From CAYWBU01 sp942491525 (GTDB taxonomy: Bacteria; Desulfobacterota; Desulfomonilia; UBA1062): a DNA stretch of 64,000 nt. Positions 1 to 9,519 of the stretch are shown here, one piece after another. Position 1 is the first letter of the stretch. The number at the start of each line of letters is the position of its first letter. The position numbers were made by a program, and so were the translations under genes. The DNA is taken from positions 264,910 to 328,909 of the forward strand of contig CALOBW010000033.1 in the NCBI GenBank assembly GCA_942491525.1, in the 5' to 3' direction. Below the pieces are notes generated by a model. It ran no database searches. It was not told the origin of the DNA and was given only the letters and a program-made list of their open reading frames with translations.

Positions 1-987
1 ACCGGGGTAGAAGTTGACCATGTCGGTCATGGAATACTTGTAGTTGCTCCAGAGCTGCTGGGCCACATCAAAGCTGAGCAGGAAGTTGTCCATATCCACA
101 GCCAGACCGACCCGGTGCTCGGCCGGAGTAAAGAATGAGTTGATGTCCAGCATCATGGTCACCGGCAGATTGAATCCAAGCTTCATCTGCGCCATGATCG
201 GAATCGGCCCCATATGCATCTCATACTCATGATCATAGGAGTAACCGATCTTCAGCTTACCATCAAAGGGGGTCAGCAATATACCGTAGGACGGCTCATA
301 GACCCAGAGGGCGCCGAACTCGGACTGGTTGGCAACATCAATGGTGCCCGAAGAGAGAATGTTCTGCAGGCTGTCGATATGAAAGGTTCCGGGACCGCTC
401 AGCATGACATTCAGGCCGGCGCCCAGGTGCAGCAGATTCTCGACAACCTCGACCCCCAGGCCCATGGCCAGGGTCATGCGGTCAATATTATCGCCATAAC
501 GGATGAAGTGCGGCTGGTCCGGCGGAAAGTCATTCATCTGATAGCCGGAGTCAAACATCTGGGGCATTGAGATACCCAGGCCGAACTGCACATTGACCGG
601 CAGCTTGGTCGCAATGCGGTTAACGTCCAGCACGGCGCCCAGCATGATGATCGGCAGATCCATGCCGTGGTCATACTGGGTCTGGGTCGGATCCGTACGG
701 ATGCCGCCGGTGGCGTCAATGGTGCGCAGATCCATGCCATTCAGGGTGGTCACCTCAAACTGGGGCGAGGTGTACATCACATTCAGCGACACCTCATGGC
801 CCCGCATCTGGCTCAGACCGGCCGGATTGTAGTGGGCGGCCGAAAAATCATCAGCCACAGCCGTAAAGGCATTGCCCAGCGCCGTGGCGCGCACGCCGAA
901 ACCATACGTATCCGGGAAGCCGGATCCCCAGGCACTCCCGAGCATCGATACAAACATGAATATGGTCAAAACTATCTTTCTAGTCAT
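1..987 (-). CDS. FadL/OmpP1-like outer-membrane channel (partial, C-terminus outside window)
   Basis: The first 329 codons of an outer-membrane beta-barrel of the FadL/OmpP1 (hydrocarbon and fatty-acid transport) family; the gene runs off the left edge. The start at 987 follows an AAAGGGG ribosome site. A signal peptide of about 20 residues is followed by the family's hatch region (DTYGFGVRA, AFTAVADDFSAAHYNPAGL), including the NPAG element. It shares PPDQPHFIRYGDNIDRM with the neighbour at 2702-4129 and is closer to that copy than to the other two. It is the last of four tandem paralogues on this strand. In known FadL proteins the barrel passes hydrophobic substrates laterally through the outer membrane; the substrate here is unknown. 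Confidence 0.85.
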   Translation of the reverse strand, partial: MTRKIVLTIFMFVSMLGSAWGSGFPDTYGFGVRATALGNAFTAVADDFSAAHYNPAGLSQMRGHEVSLNVMYTSPQFEVTTLNGMDLRTIDATGGIRTDPTQTQYDHGMDLPIIMLGAVLDVNRIATKLPVNVQFGLGISMPQMFDSGYQMNDFPPDQPHFIRYGDNIDRMTLAMGLGVEVVENLLHLGAGLNVMLSGPGTFHIDSLQNILSSGTIDVANQSEFGALWVYEPSYGILLTPFDGKLKIGYSYDHEYEMHMGPIPIMAQMKLGFNLPVTMMLDINSFFTPAEHRVGLAVDMDNFLLSFDVAQQLWSNYKYSMTDMVNFYPG

Positions 988-1015
988 TGGAAACCCCTTT
1001 CTCATCATAACAAAC

Positions 1016-2422
1016 CTACCAGGCCACACTCACTGCCAGACCACCAGCAAGCGCTGAGCCTTCAACAGTATAAGATTCCTGGTCAATCCAGGTAAAGCCC
1101 CTGACACCGTTTTTGACAACTTCAAGGTCATCAAACATCTGATACTGAATGGTGCCGGCAAGTTTGAGGGGTTCCTTGATGCCCAGGAACGGCAGGTAGA
1201 ATGAGTAGGATGCGCCAGCCGAAAGGATGTGCTTATCCATGTCAATATAGTTGGAAATCTTATAGGACTGATCCGGCACCGGCGAGGGCTGGTAGCCGTA
1301 GCCACACATGACTGATGCCATCTCATTGATGCGGTATTCGAAACCTAATTTCAGGTTGAAGGTATCATTGAACTCAGGCTTGCCGCTTTCAATTCCTTGC
1401 GCAACCACGGAGTCATTGACATTGACGGGATTGAAGATCGTCTTATCTCCTGGAGAGTACTCATACTTACTCCACTGCTGCCAGGTCAGGTCAGCCGAGA
1501 CCATCCACTTCTCAGCGTCATAGGCCAGACCGGCGGCAACCTCAGCAGGGGTATAGTAGGCCAGCATGCCCATCAGCATGGTCAGATCTACTTCATTGAC
1601 AACCGGCATGGTCAGACTCATCAATGCGGTCGTCGGATCTACGATCAGCTCAAACTCGGGACGAGCCGCAAGACCAATTTTCAACTTCTGATCGAGCAGG
1701 GTCAAGAGGGCACCGGCATGGGCATGATTCTTCATCATGGATGAGATCTCAGCCTGCGAGGCAGGATAGAGATTCTGGGGATTAAGGCCCATGGTAACCC
1801 GGTCCATATAGATGACACCGTCACCGGCCAGCATGGACTGGACACCGGCACCTAGGTAGAGCATCTCGGGAATCGCCTCAATTGAGAGGCCTATCACTAT
1901 GTTGATGCGGCTGATGTTGTCGCCATAACGCAGGAAATGCGGCTGATCGGGCGGAAAACTGTGGATGCGGTAGAGCACGTCACCCTGCTCTCCGGGAGCC
2001 AGACAGAGGCCCATCTGCATGTTGGGCAGCGCCTTATTGTGAAAGAGCGCATTGATATCAAAGGTGGCGCCAATGATGGGCACCTGCAGATCAAGACCCC
2101 TGCCGCCCCTGTATTCGGTCGGATTGTTGCGCACGACGCTGCCGTCAGCCGACAGAGTCACAAGATCCTGACCGATCATATTCTTGACCTCAATGTCCGG
2201 TGAAGCGTAGATGAAGTCCAGCGTCATCGAGCTGCCGGTATTCTGGGCCAATCCGGCCGGATTATAATATGCGGCCGAGTAGTCGTCGGCGACCGCGGTA
2301 AATGCTCCGCCCAGAGCAATGGGACGCGAACCGAAACCGTAGGTATCAGCCAACCCGGAAGCCCAGGCCTGCGGCGCCATACCGACCAAACATATGAGAA
2401 TGATTAATAACCTTTTGCCCAT
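1016..2422 (-). CDS. FadL/OmpP1-like outer-membrane channel
   Basis: A 468-residue predicted outer-membrane barrel. Residues 1-21 are a signal peptide (cleavage after QAWA). Residues 23-60 carry the hatch motif GFGSRPIALGGAFTAVADD followed by YYNPAGL. The protein ends in VSVAW, an aromatic C-terminus of the kind read by the barrel-assembly machinery. It is a paralogue of 1-987, 2702-4129 and 4174-5553 and is closest to the last (shared YRGGR and FPPDQPHFLRYGDN-type segments). A terminator at 2654-2678 and 230 bases of AT-rich DNA separate it from the copies upstream, so it probably has its own promoter. It and the partial copy at 1-987 are 28 bases apart. The family is clear; the substrate is not. 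Confidence 0.85.
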   Translation of the reverse strand: MGKRLLIILICLVGMAPQAWASGLADTYGFGSRPIALGGAFTAVADDYSAAYYNPAGLAQNTGSSMTLDFIYASPDIEVKNMIGQDLVTLSADGSVVRNNPTEYRGGRGLDLQVPIIGATFDINALFHNKALPNMQMGLCLAPGEQGDVLYRIHSFPPDQPHFLRYGDNISRINIVIGLSIEAIPEMLYLGAGVQSMLAGDGVIYMDRVTMGLNPQNLYPASQAEISSMMKNHAHAGALLTLLDQKLKIGLAARPEFELIVDPTTALMSLTMPVVNEVDLTMLMGMLAYYTPAEVAAGLAYDAEKWMVSADLTWQQWSKYEYSPGDKTIFNPVNVNDSVVAQGIESGKPEFNDTFNLKLGFEYRINEMASVMCGYGYQPSPVPDQSYKISNYIDMDKHILSAGASYSFYLPFLGIKEPLKLAGTIQYQMFDDLEVVKNGVRGFTWIDQESYTVEGSALAGGLAVSVAW

Positions 2423-2653
2423 ACAAAACCCCTTTCAACCATTTAATACATCATACACATTTAACGCTTATTTCAACCCATGTCGCAGAAAAGTAAAAAT
2501 ATCGATACTACCCCGAGCAATAAAGTCAAGAACGATTTAAAGCTACTGAATATTTCACATTAGACTATCACATTTCTGTTTTGGTTTGAAAGATGCAAGT
2601 CAGCAGTCACCTAACAGATTGACATCTGAGCATATTGCATTGGGATATGACGC

Positions 2654-2678
2654 AAAAAGGGGAGGCTACAGCCTCCCC
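2654..2678 (-). terminator. Rho-independent terminator after FadL-like gene
   Basis: A 9-bp stem (GGGGAGGCT / AGCCTCCCC at 2659-2678) followed on the minus strand by five T (2658-2654). It lies 24 bases past the stop codon at 2702 and closes the unit made of the large lipoprotein and two FadL-like genes. Confidence 0.8.
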
Positions 2679-2701
2679 TTCCCCTATTGAATTAATTGAA
2701 G

Positions 2702-4129
2702 TTACCAGGCCAGATTGAACGATATGCCGGCGGCGAGCACGTCGCCATCGATCTTGTAGCTCTCCTGGCTCTTGCTGCGGTTGATGCCGTCCCAGTAGGT
2801 CAGGCCGCTGACATTGTTTTTGTAGACCTTGATCTCGTCAACATCCTGATACTGAAGGACACCGGTGATCTTAACCGGAGGATGCATGATCTTGGGATGA
2901 AACGTGTAGCTCGCGCCCAGCGAATAGACTTTCTTATCAGCATCCAGATAGTTTGAAATACGGCCGGACTGACTTGGAACCGGGGTCGGCACATGCGAGA
3001 AGCCCATCAACAGGCTGGCATCCTGATTGATGCGGTACTCGCCGCCCAGGGAGATGTTGACCGTGTCATCAAAATCGGGGCTGCCGGTCTCAATACCGAC
3101 ATAGCCGCGCGGATTGTTAATCGGATCATAAGCATTGGCGATATTGTAGTGGTGCTTGTCAGTCTCGGAGTAGTCATACTTGCTCCACTGCTGATGGGCC
3201 ACATCCAGGCTGATCAGGAAGTTGTCCAGATCGACAGCCAGGCCCATACGGGTCTGCGCCGGTGTGTAGAAGCAGTTGATATCAAGGGTCATGGGAATTC
3301 CAACATGCAGCGATCCGCCGATCACCATGCGCGAGAGAATATGAACCGGCCCCATATCAACTTCACCGGCCGCGGCATAGGAAAGGCCCAGCTTGAGCTT
3401 GCCGTCAAAAGGCGTAACCAGGATGCCGGCAACCGGCTCAAATGACCAGGTCGGCACAAATTCCGCCTGGGCCACAACCTCGTTCTGATAAGCCTGCAGG
3501 ATGTCCTGCTGATCATCCACAAAGAACATACCGGGGCCGCCAAGCATGACATAGGTTCCGAGGCCCAGGTGCAGCAGATCTTCAACGCACTCGATGCCGA
3601 TGCCCAGGTTCAAGACCATGCGATCGATATTGTCACCGTAACGGATGAAGTGCGGCTGATCGGGCGGATAGTCGTGCATCTGATAACTGGAGTCGAAGCC
3701 CTGGGGCATGGAGACTCCGACACCGAAGCGCACGTTCATGGGCAGCACGGGCACCACTCGACTGACATCCAGCACCGCGCCTATCAGAGGCACTGCCAGT
3801 TTCAGATCATGACCACTCATGGCTTCAGTGGGATCGGTACGAATATAGCCGTTAGTATCTACAGTAACAAGCTTCTGACCACTCAAGGTGGTGACTTCAA
3901 ACTGGGGCGCGCCATACATCACATTTAATTCAACTTCATGGCCGCTCTTCTGGCTCAGGCCAGCTGGATTATAGTAGACCGCAGAAAAGTCATCAGCCAC
4001 GGCAGTAAAAGCATTACCCATAGCCATGGCACGGATGCCGAAACCATACGTATCCGGAAAACCTGAAGCAATGGCCGGCGCGGCCAGAGCTGCGAGCATC
4101 AGAACAGACAGCAAAACTCTCTTACCCAT
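2702..4129 (-). CDS. FadL/OmpP1-like outer-membrane channel
   Basis: A 475-residue FadL-family barrel. The start at 4129 is chosen because it begins a good signal peptide (MGKRVLLSVLMLAALAAPAIA) directly after GAAAGGGGTTT; an upstream in-frame start at 4180 would add 17 residues and overlap the preceding gene. The mature protein opens SGFPDTYGFGIRAMAMGNAFTAV in the family pattern, has YYNPAGLSQKSG, and ends FNLAW. It sits 44 bases after the stop of 4174-5553 and before the terminator at 2654-2678, so it is third in the lipoprotein-barrel operon. Compared with the 4174-5553 copy it has a longer central loop (about residues 200-270). Substrate unknown. Confidence 0.87.
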   Translation of the reverse strand: MGKRVLLSVLMLAALAAPAIASGFPDTYGFGIRAMAMGNAFTAVADDFSAVYYNPAGLSQKSGHEVELNVMYGAPQFEVTTLSGQKLVTVDTNGYIRTDPTEAMSGHDLKLAVPLIGAVLDVSRVVPVLPMNVRFGVGVSMPQGFDSSYQMHDYPPDQPHFIRYGDNIDRMVLNLGIGIECVEDLLHLGLGTYVMLGGPGMFFVDDQQDILQAYQNEVVAQAEFVPTWSFEPVAGILVTPFDGKLKLGLSYAAAGEVDMGPVHILSRMVIGGSLHVGIPMTLDINCFYTPAQTRMGLAVDLDNFLISLDVAHQQWSKYDYSETDKHHYNIANAYDPINNPRGYVGIETGSPDFDDTVNISLGGEYRINQDASLLMGFSHVPTPVPSQSGRISNYLDADKKVYSLGASYTFHPKIMHPPVKITGVLQYQDVDEIKVYKNNVSGLTYWDGINRSKSQESYKIDGDVLAAGISFNLAW

Positions 4130-4173
4130 AAAAAACCCCTTTCTTGCGTACAAAAGATCAGATTTCATGACAA

Positions 4174-5553
4174 TCACCATGCAACCGTTACTGCCACATT
4201 TGCGGCAATCACATCACCCTCAACAGTGAATGATTCCTGATTGCGCCATGACTTACCTAAGACGCCAGTATTATTAACGGTATAATCATCAAGCATCTGG
4301 TACTGGAGAGAACCGGCAATCTTGAACGGCTTATCCATCTTCAGGAAAGGAACATCAAAGGAGTAATCAGCTCCGGTTGAAATAACATGCCTGTCCATGT
4401 CGAGATAGTTTGTTATCCTGCCGGACTGATTAGGAACCGGAGTGGGCAGATAGGCATAGCCAAACATCAGATTTACAGAGGGGGTAAGCTTATACTCAAA
4501 ACCAAGCCTAACATTGACGATGTCATCAAAATCGGGTCCTGACACTCCCAGACCGACCAGATCTGTATTGGCAATATTGTAATGATACTGAGCGCTCTCA
4601 GAAAACTCATAAGAGCTCCAGCGCAGGTAGTTCAGATCAAGAGCGACCATGAACTTATCACTCTCATAGGCCAGACCGAAATCAAACTCCTGGGGCGAGT
4701 AAAAAGCCTCCATCCCCATCACCATGGCCATGCCGAGCGTGTCATTATTCATGGTGATTACCGTCGGCAGCGGATCAATCACCAGCTCAATCTTGTCGCG
4801 ATAATTAAAGGCCAGCCGCAGACTCTGATCACCCAACGGTGTAACAATAAAGCCGCCCCTCAGACAGTTCTTCATGAAGGAGGTCTGCTTCATCTGGGCA
4901 ATCACGTTCTGACCTGAAGGATCAGGCGTGGTGGTGAGTTCATCAACATAGAACATGCCGTCACCGAACATCATACTCTCGGCACCGGCACCGAGATAGA
5001 AATAATCCTTCACCAGTTCAAATCCGAGTCCCAGCACAATGTAGACCCGGCTCGAGTTGTCGCCGAAATTTACAAAATGGGGCTGATCCGGCGGATAACT
5101 GTGGATGTTGTAGAGTTTCTTGTTCTGCGTGGGCGAAATTGCCAGGCCCATCTGAATATTGGGGCTGACGTTAACCATGCCGTTAACATCAAAAGTGGCG
5201 CCGATAATGGGAGCGTAGTTATCCAACCCATCCCGTCCGCCGCGGTACTCATTGGGATTGTTTCTAATCCGGCCGTCGCTGGCGCGAATAATTAGGTCCT
5301 GACCATACAGATTCTTCACTTCAATGTTCGGACTGCCATAGTTGTACTCCATGGTCATTGAACTGCCGTCCTGCAGTGCCAAACCAGCCGGATTGTAATA
5401 GACCGCCGAATAGTCATCGGCCACAGCAGTAAAGGCCCCGCCCAAAGCGATGGCCCGGCTGCCAAATCCATAGGTATCCCCCATACCGGCTGCCAGAACG
5501 GGTTGCGCACACAAGAGCAGAAGTGTCAGAACATAATAAAACTTTTTCACCAT
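4174..5553 (-). CDS. FadL/OmpP1-like outer-membrane channel
   Basis: A 459-residue FadL-family barrel with a signal peptide (residues 1-21, ending VLA), the hatch GFGSRAIALGGAFTAVADDYS, YYNPAGL and C-terminal VAVTVAW. The AAAGGGGTTTC ribosome site is the same as in the other three paralogues. It lies 72 bases downstream of the 1013-residue lipoprotein, so the two are probably co-transcribed. The organisation suggests that the lipoprotein and the barrels act in one outer-membrane process, for which hydrophobic solute uptake is the family-based guess. Confidence 0.87.
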   Translation of the reverse strand: MVKKFYYVLTLLLLCAQPVLAAGMGDTYGFGSRAIALGGAFTAVADDYSAVYYNPAGLALQDGSSMTMEYNYGSPNIEVKNLYGQDLIIRASDGRIRNNPNEYRGGRDGLDNYAPIIGATFDVNGMVNVSPNIQMGLAISPTQNKKLYNIHSYPPDQPHFVNFGDNSSRVYIVLGLGFELVKDYFYLGAGAESMMFGDGMFYVDELTTTPDPSGQNVIAQMKQTSFMKNCLRGGFIVTPLGDQSLRLAFNYRDKIELVIDPLPTVITMNNDTLGMAMVMGMEAFYSPQEFDFGLAYESDKFMVALDLNYLRWSSYEFSESAQYHYNIANTDLVGLGVSGPDFDDIVNVRLGFEYKLTPSVNLMFGYAYLPTPVPNQSGRITNYLDMDRHVISTGADYSFDVPFLKMDKPFKIAGSLQYQMLDDYTVNNTGVLGKSWRNQESFTVEGDVIAANVAVTVAW

Positions 5554-5625
5554 CAGAAACCCCTTTCAATAATATATAGCCGGAGGGAGAGATCTTCTCC
5601 CCCCGGCAGTAAATTAAACAGACAA

Positions 5626-8600
5626 TTAATGAATTGACATATTATTGAGCACGAACTCAAGCGTGTTCAACAGCTCAATATAAGCATGGGAGCCGGGCGT
5701 CATGGGCTCGCCTCCCTCAGAAGAGAGGTCATGAAGCTCAGAGAGCAGACCATTCATCTCAACATTTTCCAGATGAATCACGTCCAGTAGCTGTTTGACC
5801 ACGGAACCGCGGGCATCCACATCCACAAAGAGAGCCTGGATGAAGCTCAACTCAAGATCGCCGAGGCCGAGCGTTTCGATCAGGGTGGGTTCTTTCTCGC
5901 CACCGGCGATGGGCAGAACCAGTTCGACTACGCTGTCCAGCAGACCATCCAGGTCGTCATTGGCTGATTCAGACTCTTTTTTAAGATCGTCGATGAAATT
6001 CTTAATGAAGTAGACCTCATATAACCCATCATCAACGATAATCTCACCGTTTTCACCCTTTGTGGGCTCTTCCTTAACCAAATGCGCAATGGCATCAGAC
6101 AATTTTGTTTCATCGTTGATGGTCCCACCGGGGTTGTAGGTGTCATCCTGCAGATCCAGGATCTTGCAACCCAGCAGCTTGGCATTGCTGATCAACTCAT
6201 TATCACTGCCATCAGCATTGGTGGCGGTCAGATAATCCAACAGATCAGACATAGTTGAGGGCTCGCCGCTGCCGGCACTTACCTCGGCACCAGAGACCAG
6301 ATTGAGCAGAGTACAGACATTGGACCAGGTACCCTCATCGGCAACTACCTGGAGCGTTTCACCAAGAGCCACCATGACCGCCTTGATCTCATTCCGGTTG
6401 TTGCCAATCTTATCAACCAGATTAGCCGGACCATCTTCGCCGAACATCTCATCCACATCAGCCGCAACGTCCTCAGCAGTCGGTGCGGCATGAACCGGCA
6501 GCTCATCAACCAGAGCCTGCAGCACACCATCCGGATAAGTATCCCGGGCCTGATCAAGCTCAGCCAGCAAGCCGATCACAAGTTTAAGGGCAGGATCGAC
6601 AACGCCATCATCGCCATGAGCACGCAACAGACGATAGGTCAAGCCCTTGCCAATCTCGCCATCAGCGGAATGTCCTTCGACCACACGCATTATGCTCAAG
6701 GCTGGCTCGGAGTCTTCACCGCAGACAGTAAACTTAGAGTTGGGACCAAATACCTTCTTGTCTCCGGGATTCGCAAATTCATTCAGACCTATCAGCATAC
6801 CGTTCATGGCATCGATATTGTCGATATCCCAGTAGTATTCCATCAGGGTGCCAAAGAGGGCAAACAGATTATGCTTAGTCCCGGCAGTGCCATAAACACT
6901 GTCAACAGGCTTATTGAAATCAATGTTGCCACCGGCCAGATAGACAAAGGCGGCAAAATTATCGAAGACAGCGTGCGGCACAGGCAGCATGAATGTCAAA
7001 CTGACGGTGCTGTCCATCATACCAACAAGACCGTCAAACTGCATAATGCTCATCATATTATAATTCTTACGGTAGAGTACCCAATCAAAGACCTCCAATG
7101 AAGTAATAGTACCGTCACCGTTAAAATCAGCACTCTTGATAGAATCATACTTAACATAGGGTTCATTGCCAAAGGCCACAAAGTATTGACTCGCATAGTC
7201 CGCGCTACCGCACTGATTAGCGATGCGGGCAGCCTTGATGGCGGTCACAACTTCACCAATGGTCCAGGCGCCCATATTAACAACACCCTCATGACCGATA
7301 GTGGGGCGCCCCGGGAAGGCATCATCAGATTCAGTACCCTCCATCATGGGCGAACCAAGCAGTTCGGGTACAAAGTCTGAGGCTTCAAGCATCAAAGCCA
7401 ATGAGCGGAACCAGCTCATATCAACTTCAAAATCATCACCCCACAGATCTTTAGGAGTATCACTGCCGGTACGCTCTTGGCCGTACATATTGCAGACAAA
7501 CCAATCTTCCAGGCCAAGTCCAATTCCAGCAACATTATCACGGCCGATACGAGAGAGAGGCACCAGCATATCAGTGGTCACATTAGAGTCAGCCTTGGTG
7601 GTGGCGCCGATCATGGCGTTTTTGGCAAATTCCTTCAACTGTGCATCCGAATAATGAGTGCTATCCAAAATATCCAGTACGTCAACCAATATCTCGGCAG
7701 AATCCTCAATCAGCAGGTTGGCCAGACTATTCAGCAGATCCCTAGTATCTTTCTGGAACCCATCCTGGGTTCCAAGATAACCAATTACCACATCCAGCAC
7801 AGCCGCCATGATGTCAGCATCGACAGATTCATCATCTTCAGCCTCAGCAGCATCGTTAGCCGAACTATCATCGGAGTTCAGCCCCAACATATCTTTCAGC
7901 TCGCCGACTGTCATCTCTTTGGTCGGATCAGAATCCTGGGACTCAGCCAAGACCTTGACAGCATCGTAAAGATTTTTGAACGCCTTATTGAGCTGACCAT
8001 GTTTGGCAGGATCACCATTACCATCATCCAATGCATCTTTCAAAAGCGCCTTAAGGGCAGCCTGATGAGTCGCATCAACGGTCAAGCCTTTCAGGTCAAC
8101 CGCGGGTCCGCCGCCGGCTGCATTCTCAAGCACCTGACCGTCGGCAGCCATCACATATGCAAGCATGGGGTAGATATTTGAGCGGATCAGATTGGCCCGG
8201 TCGGGAGTGTTATCCAGGACCTGGTCGAGCAGCACGCCGACTCTGTTCTCGACGGCCAGTTCCAGCATGCGGGCCATGTCATTGCTGGCGGCTTCGGCGT
8301 CAATCTTCTCCTGATTCTGCTCCTCGGGACTTAAGGCATCATACTCGGCCTTCTCGGCCTTCATATGATCATAGAGCTTCTCAATGATCCCCTTGAGGGT
8401 TGCATAATCCTGCGCCGTGGTCAGTCCCTGTTTGGAGAGCTCATCCAGGGTGTCGAGCGCATTGGCGAGTACGTTCATCAGATCATTGGGATTCATCCCG
8501 CCGATCAGATTGTTCAGATTGGGGGTATCACCTTCCCCAAGCAGCGCCTCTGAATTCAGTCTGCCGGCCGCAAAATCTTTACGATTAACAGTCTCTTTAC

Positions 8601-8667
8601 TGTCACATCCGGCCAGAACCAGCGCCGCCATCAAAATCAGAACAACAAAACGATAATTTTTTACCAT
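5626..8667 (-). CDS. Large lipoprotein of unknown function (1013 aa) with one EF-hand-like loop
   Basis: Not recognised as a named family. Residues 1-21 are a lipoprotein signal ending LVLAGC (Cys21), so the protein is lipid-anchored, probably to the outer membrane. The rest is acidic, mostly helical in composition, and has no membrane segments. Around residues 512-523 there is a canonical calcium-binding loop (DFNGDGTITSLE), the sort also found in dockerin and EF-hand repeats. GGGAGG stands 5 bases before the ATG. It is the first gene of a unit with two or more FadL-like channels, which suggests a periplasmic or surface partner for them; this is inference. A candidate minus-strand -10 (TATAAT, 8793-8798) lies upstream. 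Confidence 0.8.
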   Translation of the reverse strand: MVKNYRFVVLILMAALVLAGCDSKETVNRKDFAAGRLNSEALLGEGDTPNLNNLIGGMNPNDLMNVLANALDTLDELSKQGLTTAQDYATLKGIIEKLYDHMKAEKAEYDALSPEEQNQEKIDAEAASNDMARMLELAVENRVGVLLDQVLDNTPDRANLIRSNIYPMLAYVMAADGQVLENAAGGGPAVDLKGLTVDATHQAALKALLKDALDDGNGDPAKHGQLNKAFKNLYDAVKVLAESQDSDPTKEMTVGELKDMLGLNSDDSSANDAAEAEDDESVDADIMAAVLDVVIGYLGTQDGFQKDTRDLLNSLANLLIEDSAEILVDVLDILDSTHYSDAQLKEFAKNAMIGATTKADSNVTTDMLVPLSRIGRDNVAGIGLGLEDWFVCNMYGQERTGSDTPKDLWGDDFEVDMSWFRSLALMLEASDFVPELLGSPMMEGTESDDAFPGRPTIGHEGVVNMGAWTIGEVVTAIKAARIANQCGSADYASQYFVAFGNEPYVKYDSIKSADFNGDGTITSLEVFDWVLYRKNYNMMSIMQFDGLVGMMDSTVSLTFMLPVPHAVFDNFAAFVYLAGGNIDFNKPVDSVYGTAGTKHNLFALFGTLMEYYWDIDNIDAMNGMLIGLNEFANPGDKKVFGPNSKFTVCGEDSEPALSIMRVVEGHSADGEIGKGLTYRLLRAHGDDGVVDPALKLVIGLLAELDQARDTYPDGVLQALVDELPVHAAPTAEDVAADVDEMFGEDGPANLVDKIGNNRNEIKAVMVALGETLQVVADEGTWSNVCTLLNLVSGAEVSAGSGEPSTMSDLLDYLTATNADGSDNELISNAKLLGCKILDLQDDTYNPGGTINDETKLSDAIAHLVKEEPTKGENGEIIVDDGLYEVYFIKNFIDDLKKESESANDDLDGLLDSVVELVLPIAGGEKEPTLIETLGLGDLELSFIQALFVDVDARGSVVKQLLDVIHLENVEMNGLLSELHDLSSEGGEPMTPGSHAYIELLNTLEFVLNNMSIH

Positions 8668-8985
8668 ATCTACCTCCCGATATCTCTAGAATCACAAACA
8701 AAGCAATCAACATGCCAATATTTAGCGCATTAAATAGAATCAATCAATAATCTTTATAAGAAAATCTCAGATAATAAGTTACATAAAAGTTAATTATAAT
8801 GTTCATAACTACTTTTAATATAGTCATTTCTCACTTACTTAACCGAAGTGGTATTCAAACAATCTTACCTAACAGAAAACATTTTCAATATTGGAATGGA
8901 ATTCAATTAACGTAGGTTAATCCCAATATGACACATGTTAATGATAGATTGACCTGCCTGATAAAATTTAATAAATCACTTGACC
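8668..8985. other. AT-rich divergent intergenic region
   Basis: About 318 bases between the lipoprotein operon (leftward) and rsmD (rightward), with far more A+T than the genes on either side. It holds a perfect TATAAT on the minus strand at 8793-8798 without a convincing -35, and a TTGACC/TAAATC pair on the plus strand at 8949-8977. No open reading frame with a ribosome site is visible. Confidence 0.6.
8949..8977 (+). promoter_or_regulatory. Candidate rsmD promoter, possibly giving a leaderless mRNA
   Basis: TTGACC (8949-8954), 17-base spacer, TAAATC (8972-8977). The -35 is good and the -10 weak. The rsmD ATG at 8986 begins 8 bases after the -10, where transcription would start, and there is no Shine-Dalgarno sequence. 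Confidence 0.4.
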
Positions 8986-9519
8986 ATGTCTCTCAAAATT
9001 ACCGGCGGAATTTTCAGATCAAGAATCATCGACTGCCCCAAGCAGGGCGTACGGCCGACCACCAACCGGGTCAAAGAGGCCCTCTTCTCAACCATCGGCC
9101 AGAACCTCTCCGGCTGCCACGTTCTTGATCTGTTTGCCGGCAGCGGCAACCTCGGTTTTGAAGCCCTGAGCCGCGGCGCCGAGCATATAACCTTCGTTGA
9201 GAAGAGCCGCAAACATGCCCAGATCATCCGCAAGAACATCCAGGGCCTTGGCGTAACCGACGTGTGCAGTCTGGAAATCCGCGACGCGATCTCGTTTGCC
9301 GAAAGCTGTCAGAAAAAATTTGACCTGATCTTTATGGATCCGCCCTATAACATTGATCTTGTTTCCAAAACCGCCGGCAAGCTGTATAACCTACTGACAG
9401 AGGACGGCATCCTGGTCATCGAGCACTCACCATCCGAAGCAGTTGGGATGCCAGTCTGGAGAAGCCGTTCCTACGGCGACTCCGTGATCAGCTACATAAG
9501 GAGAGAGCCTGATGCATAA
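8986..9519 (+). CDS. rsmD: 16S rRNA (guanine966-N2)-methyltransferase RsmD
   Basis: A SAM-dependent methyltransferase of about 177 residues that methylates G966 of 16S rRNA in the small-subunit decoding region. Seen here: ITGG near the N-terminus, the SAM-binding loop VLDLFAGSGNLGFEALSRGA, and the catalytic FDLIFMDPPY that defines N2-guanine methyltransferases. The ATG at 8986 is preferred; a TTG two codons earlier (8980) is possible. No ribosome site is visible. The last 8 bases overlap coaD, a pairing very common in bacteria, so the two are translated from one message. Confidence 0.93.
   Translation: MSLKITGGIFRSRIIDCPKQGVRPTTNRVKEALFSTIGQNLSGCHVLDLFAGSGNLGFEALSRGAEHITFVEKSRKHAQIIRKNIQGLGVTDVCSLEIRDAISFAESCQKKFDLIFMDPPYNIDLVSKTAGKLYNLLTEDGILVIEHSPSEAVGMPVWRSRSYGDSVISYIRREPDA

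Noticed and set aside
7477..8181. 234-codon plus-strand frame inside the large lipoprotein gene
   Set aside because: Composition is shadow-like and the minus-strand frame has a lipobox, a ribosome site and full length.
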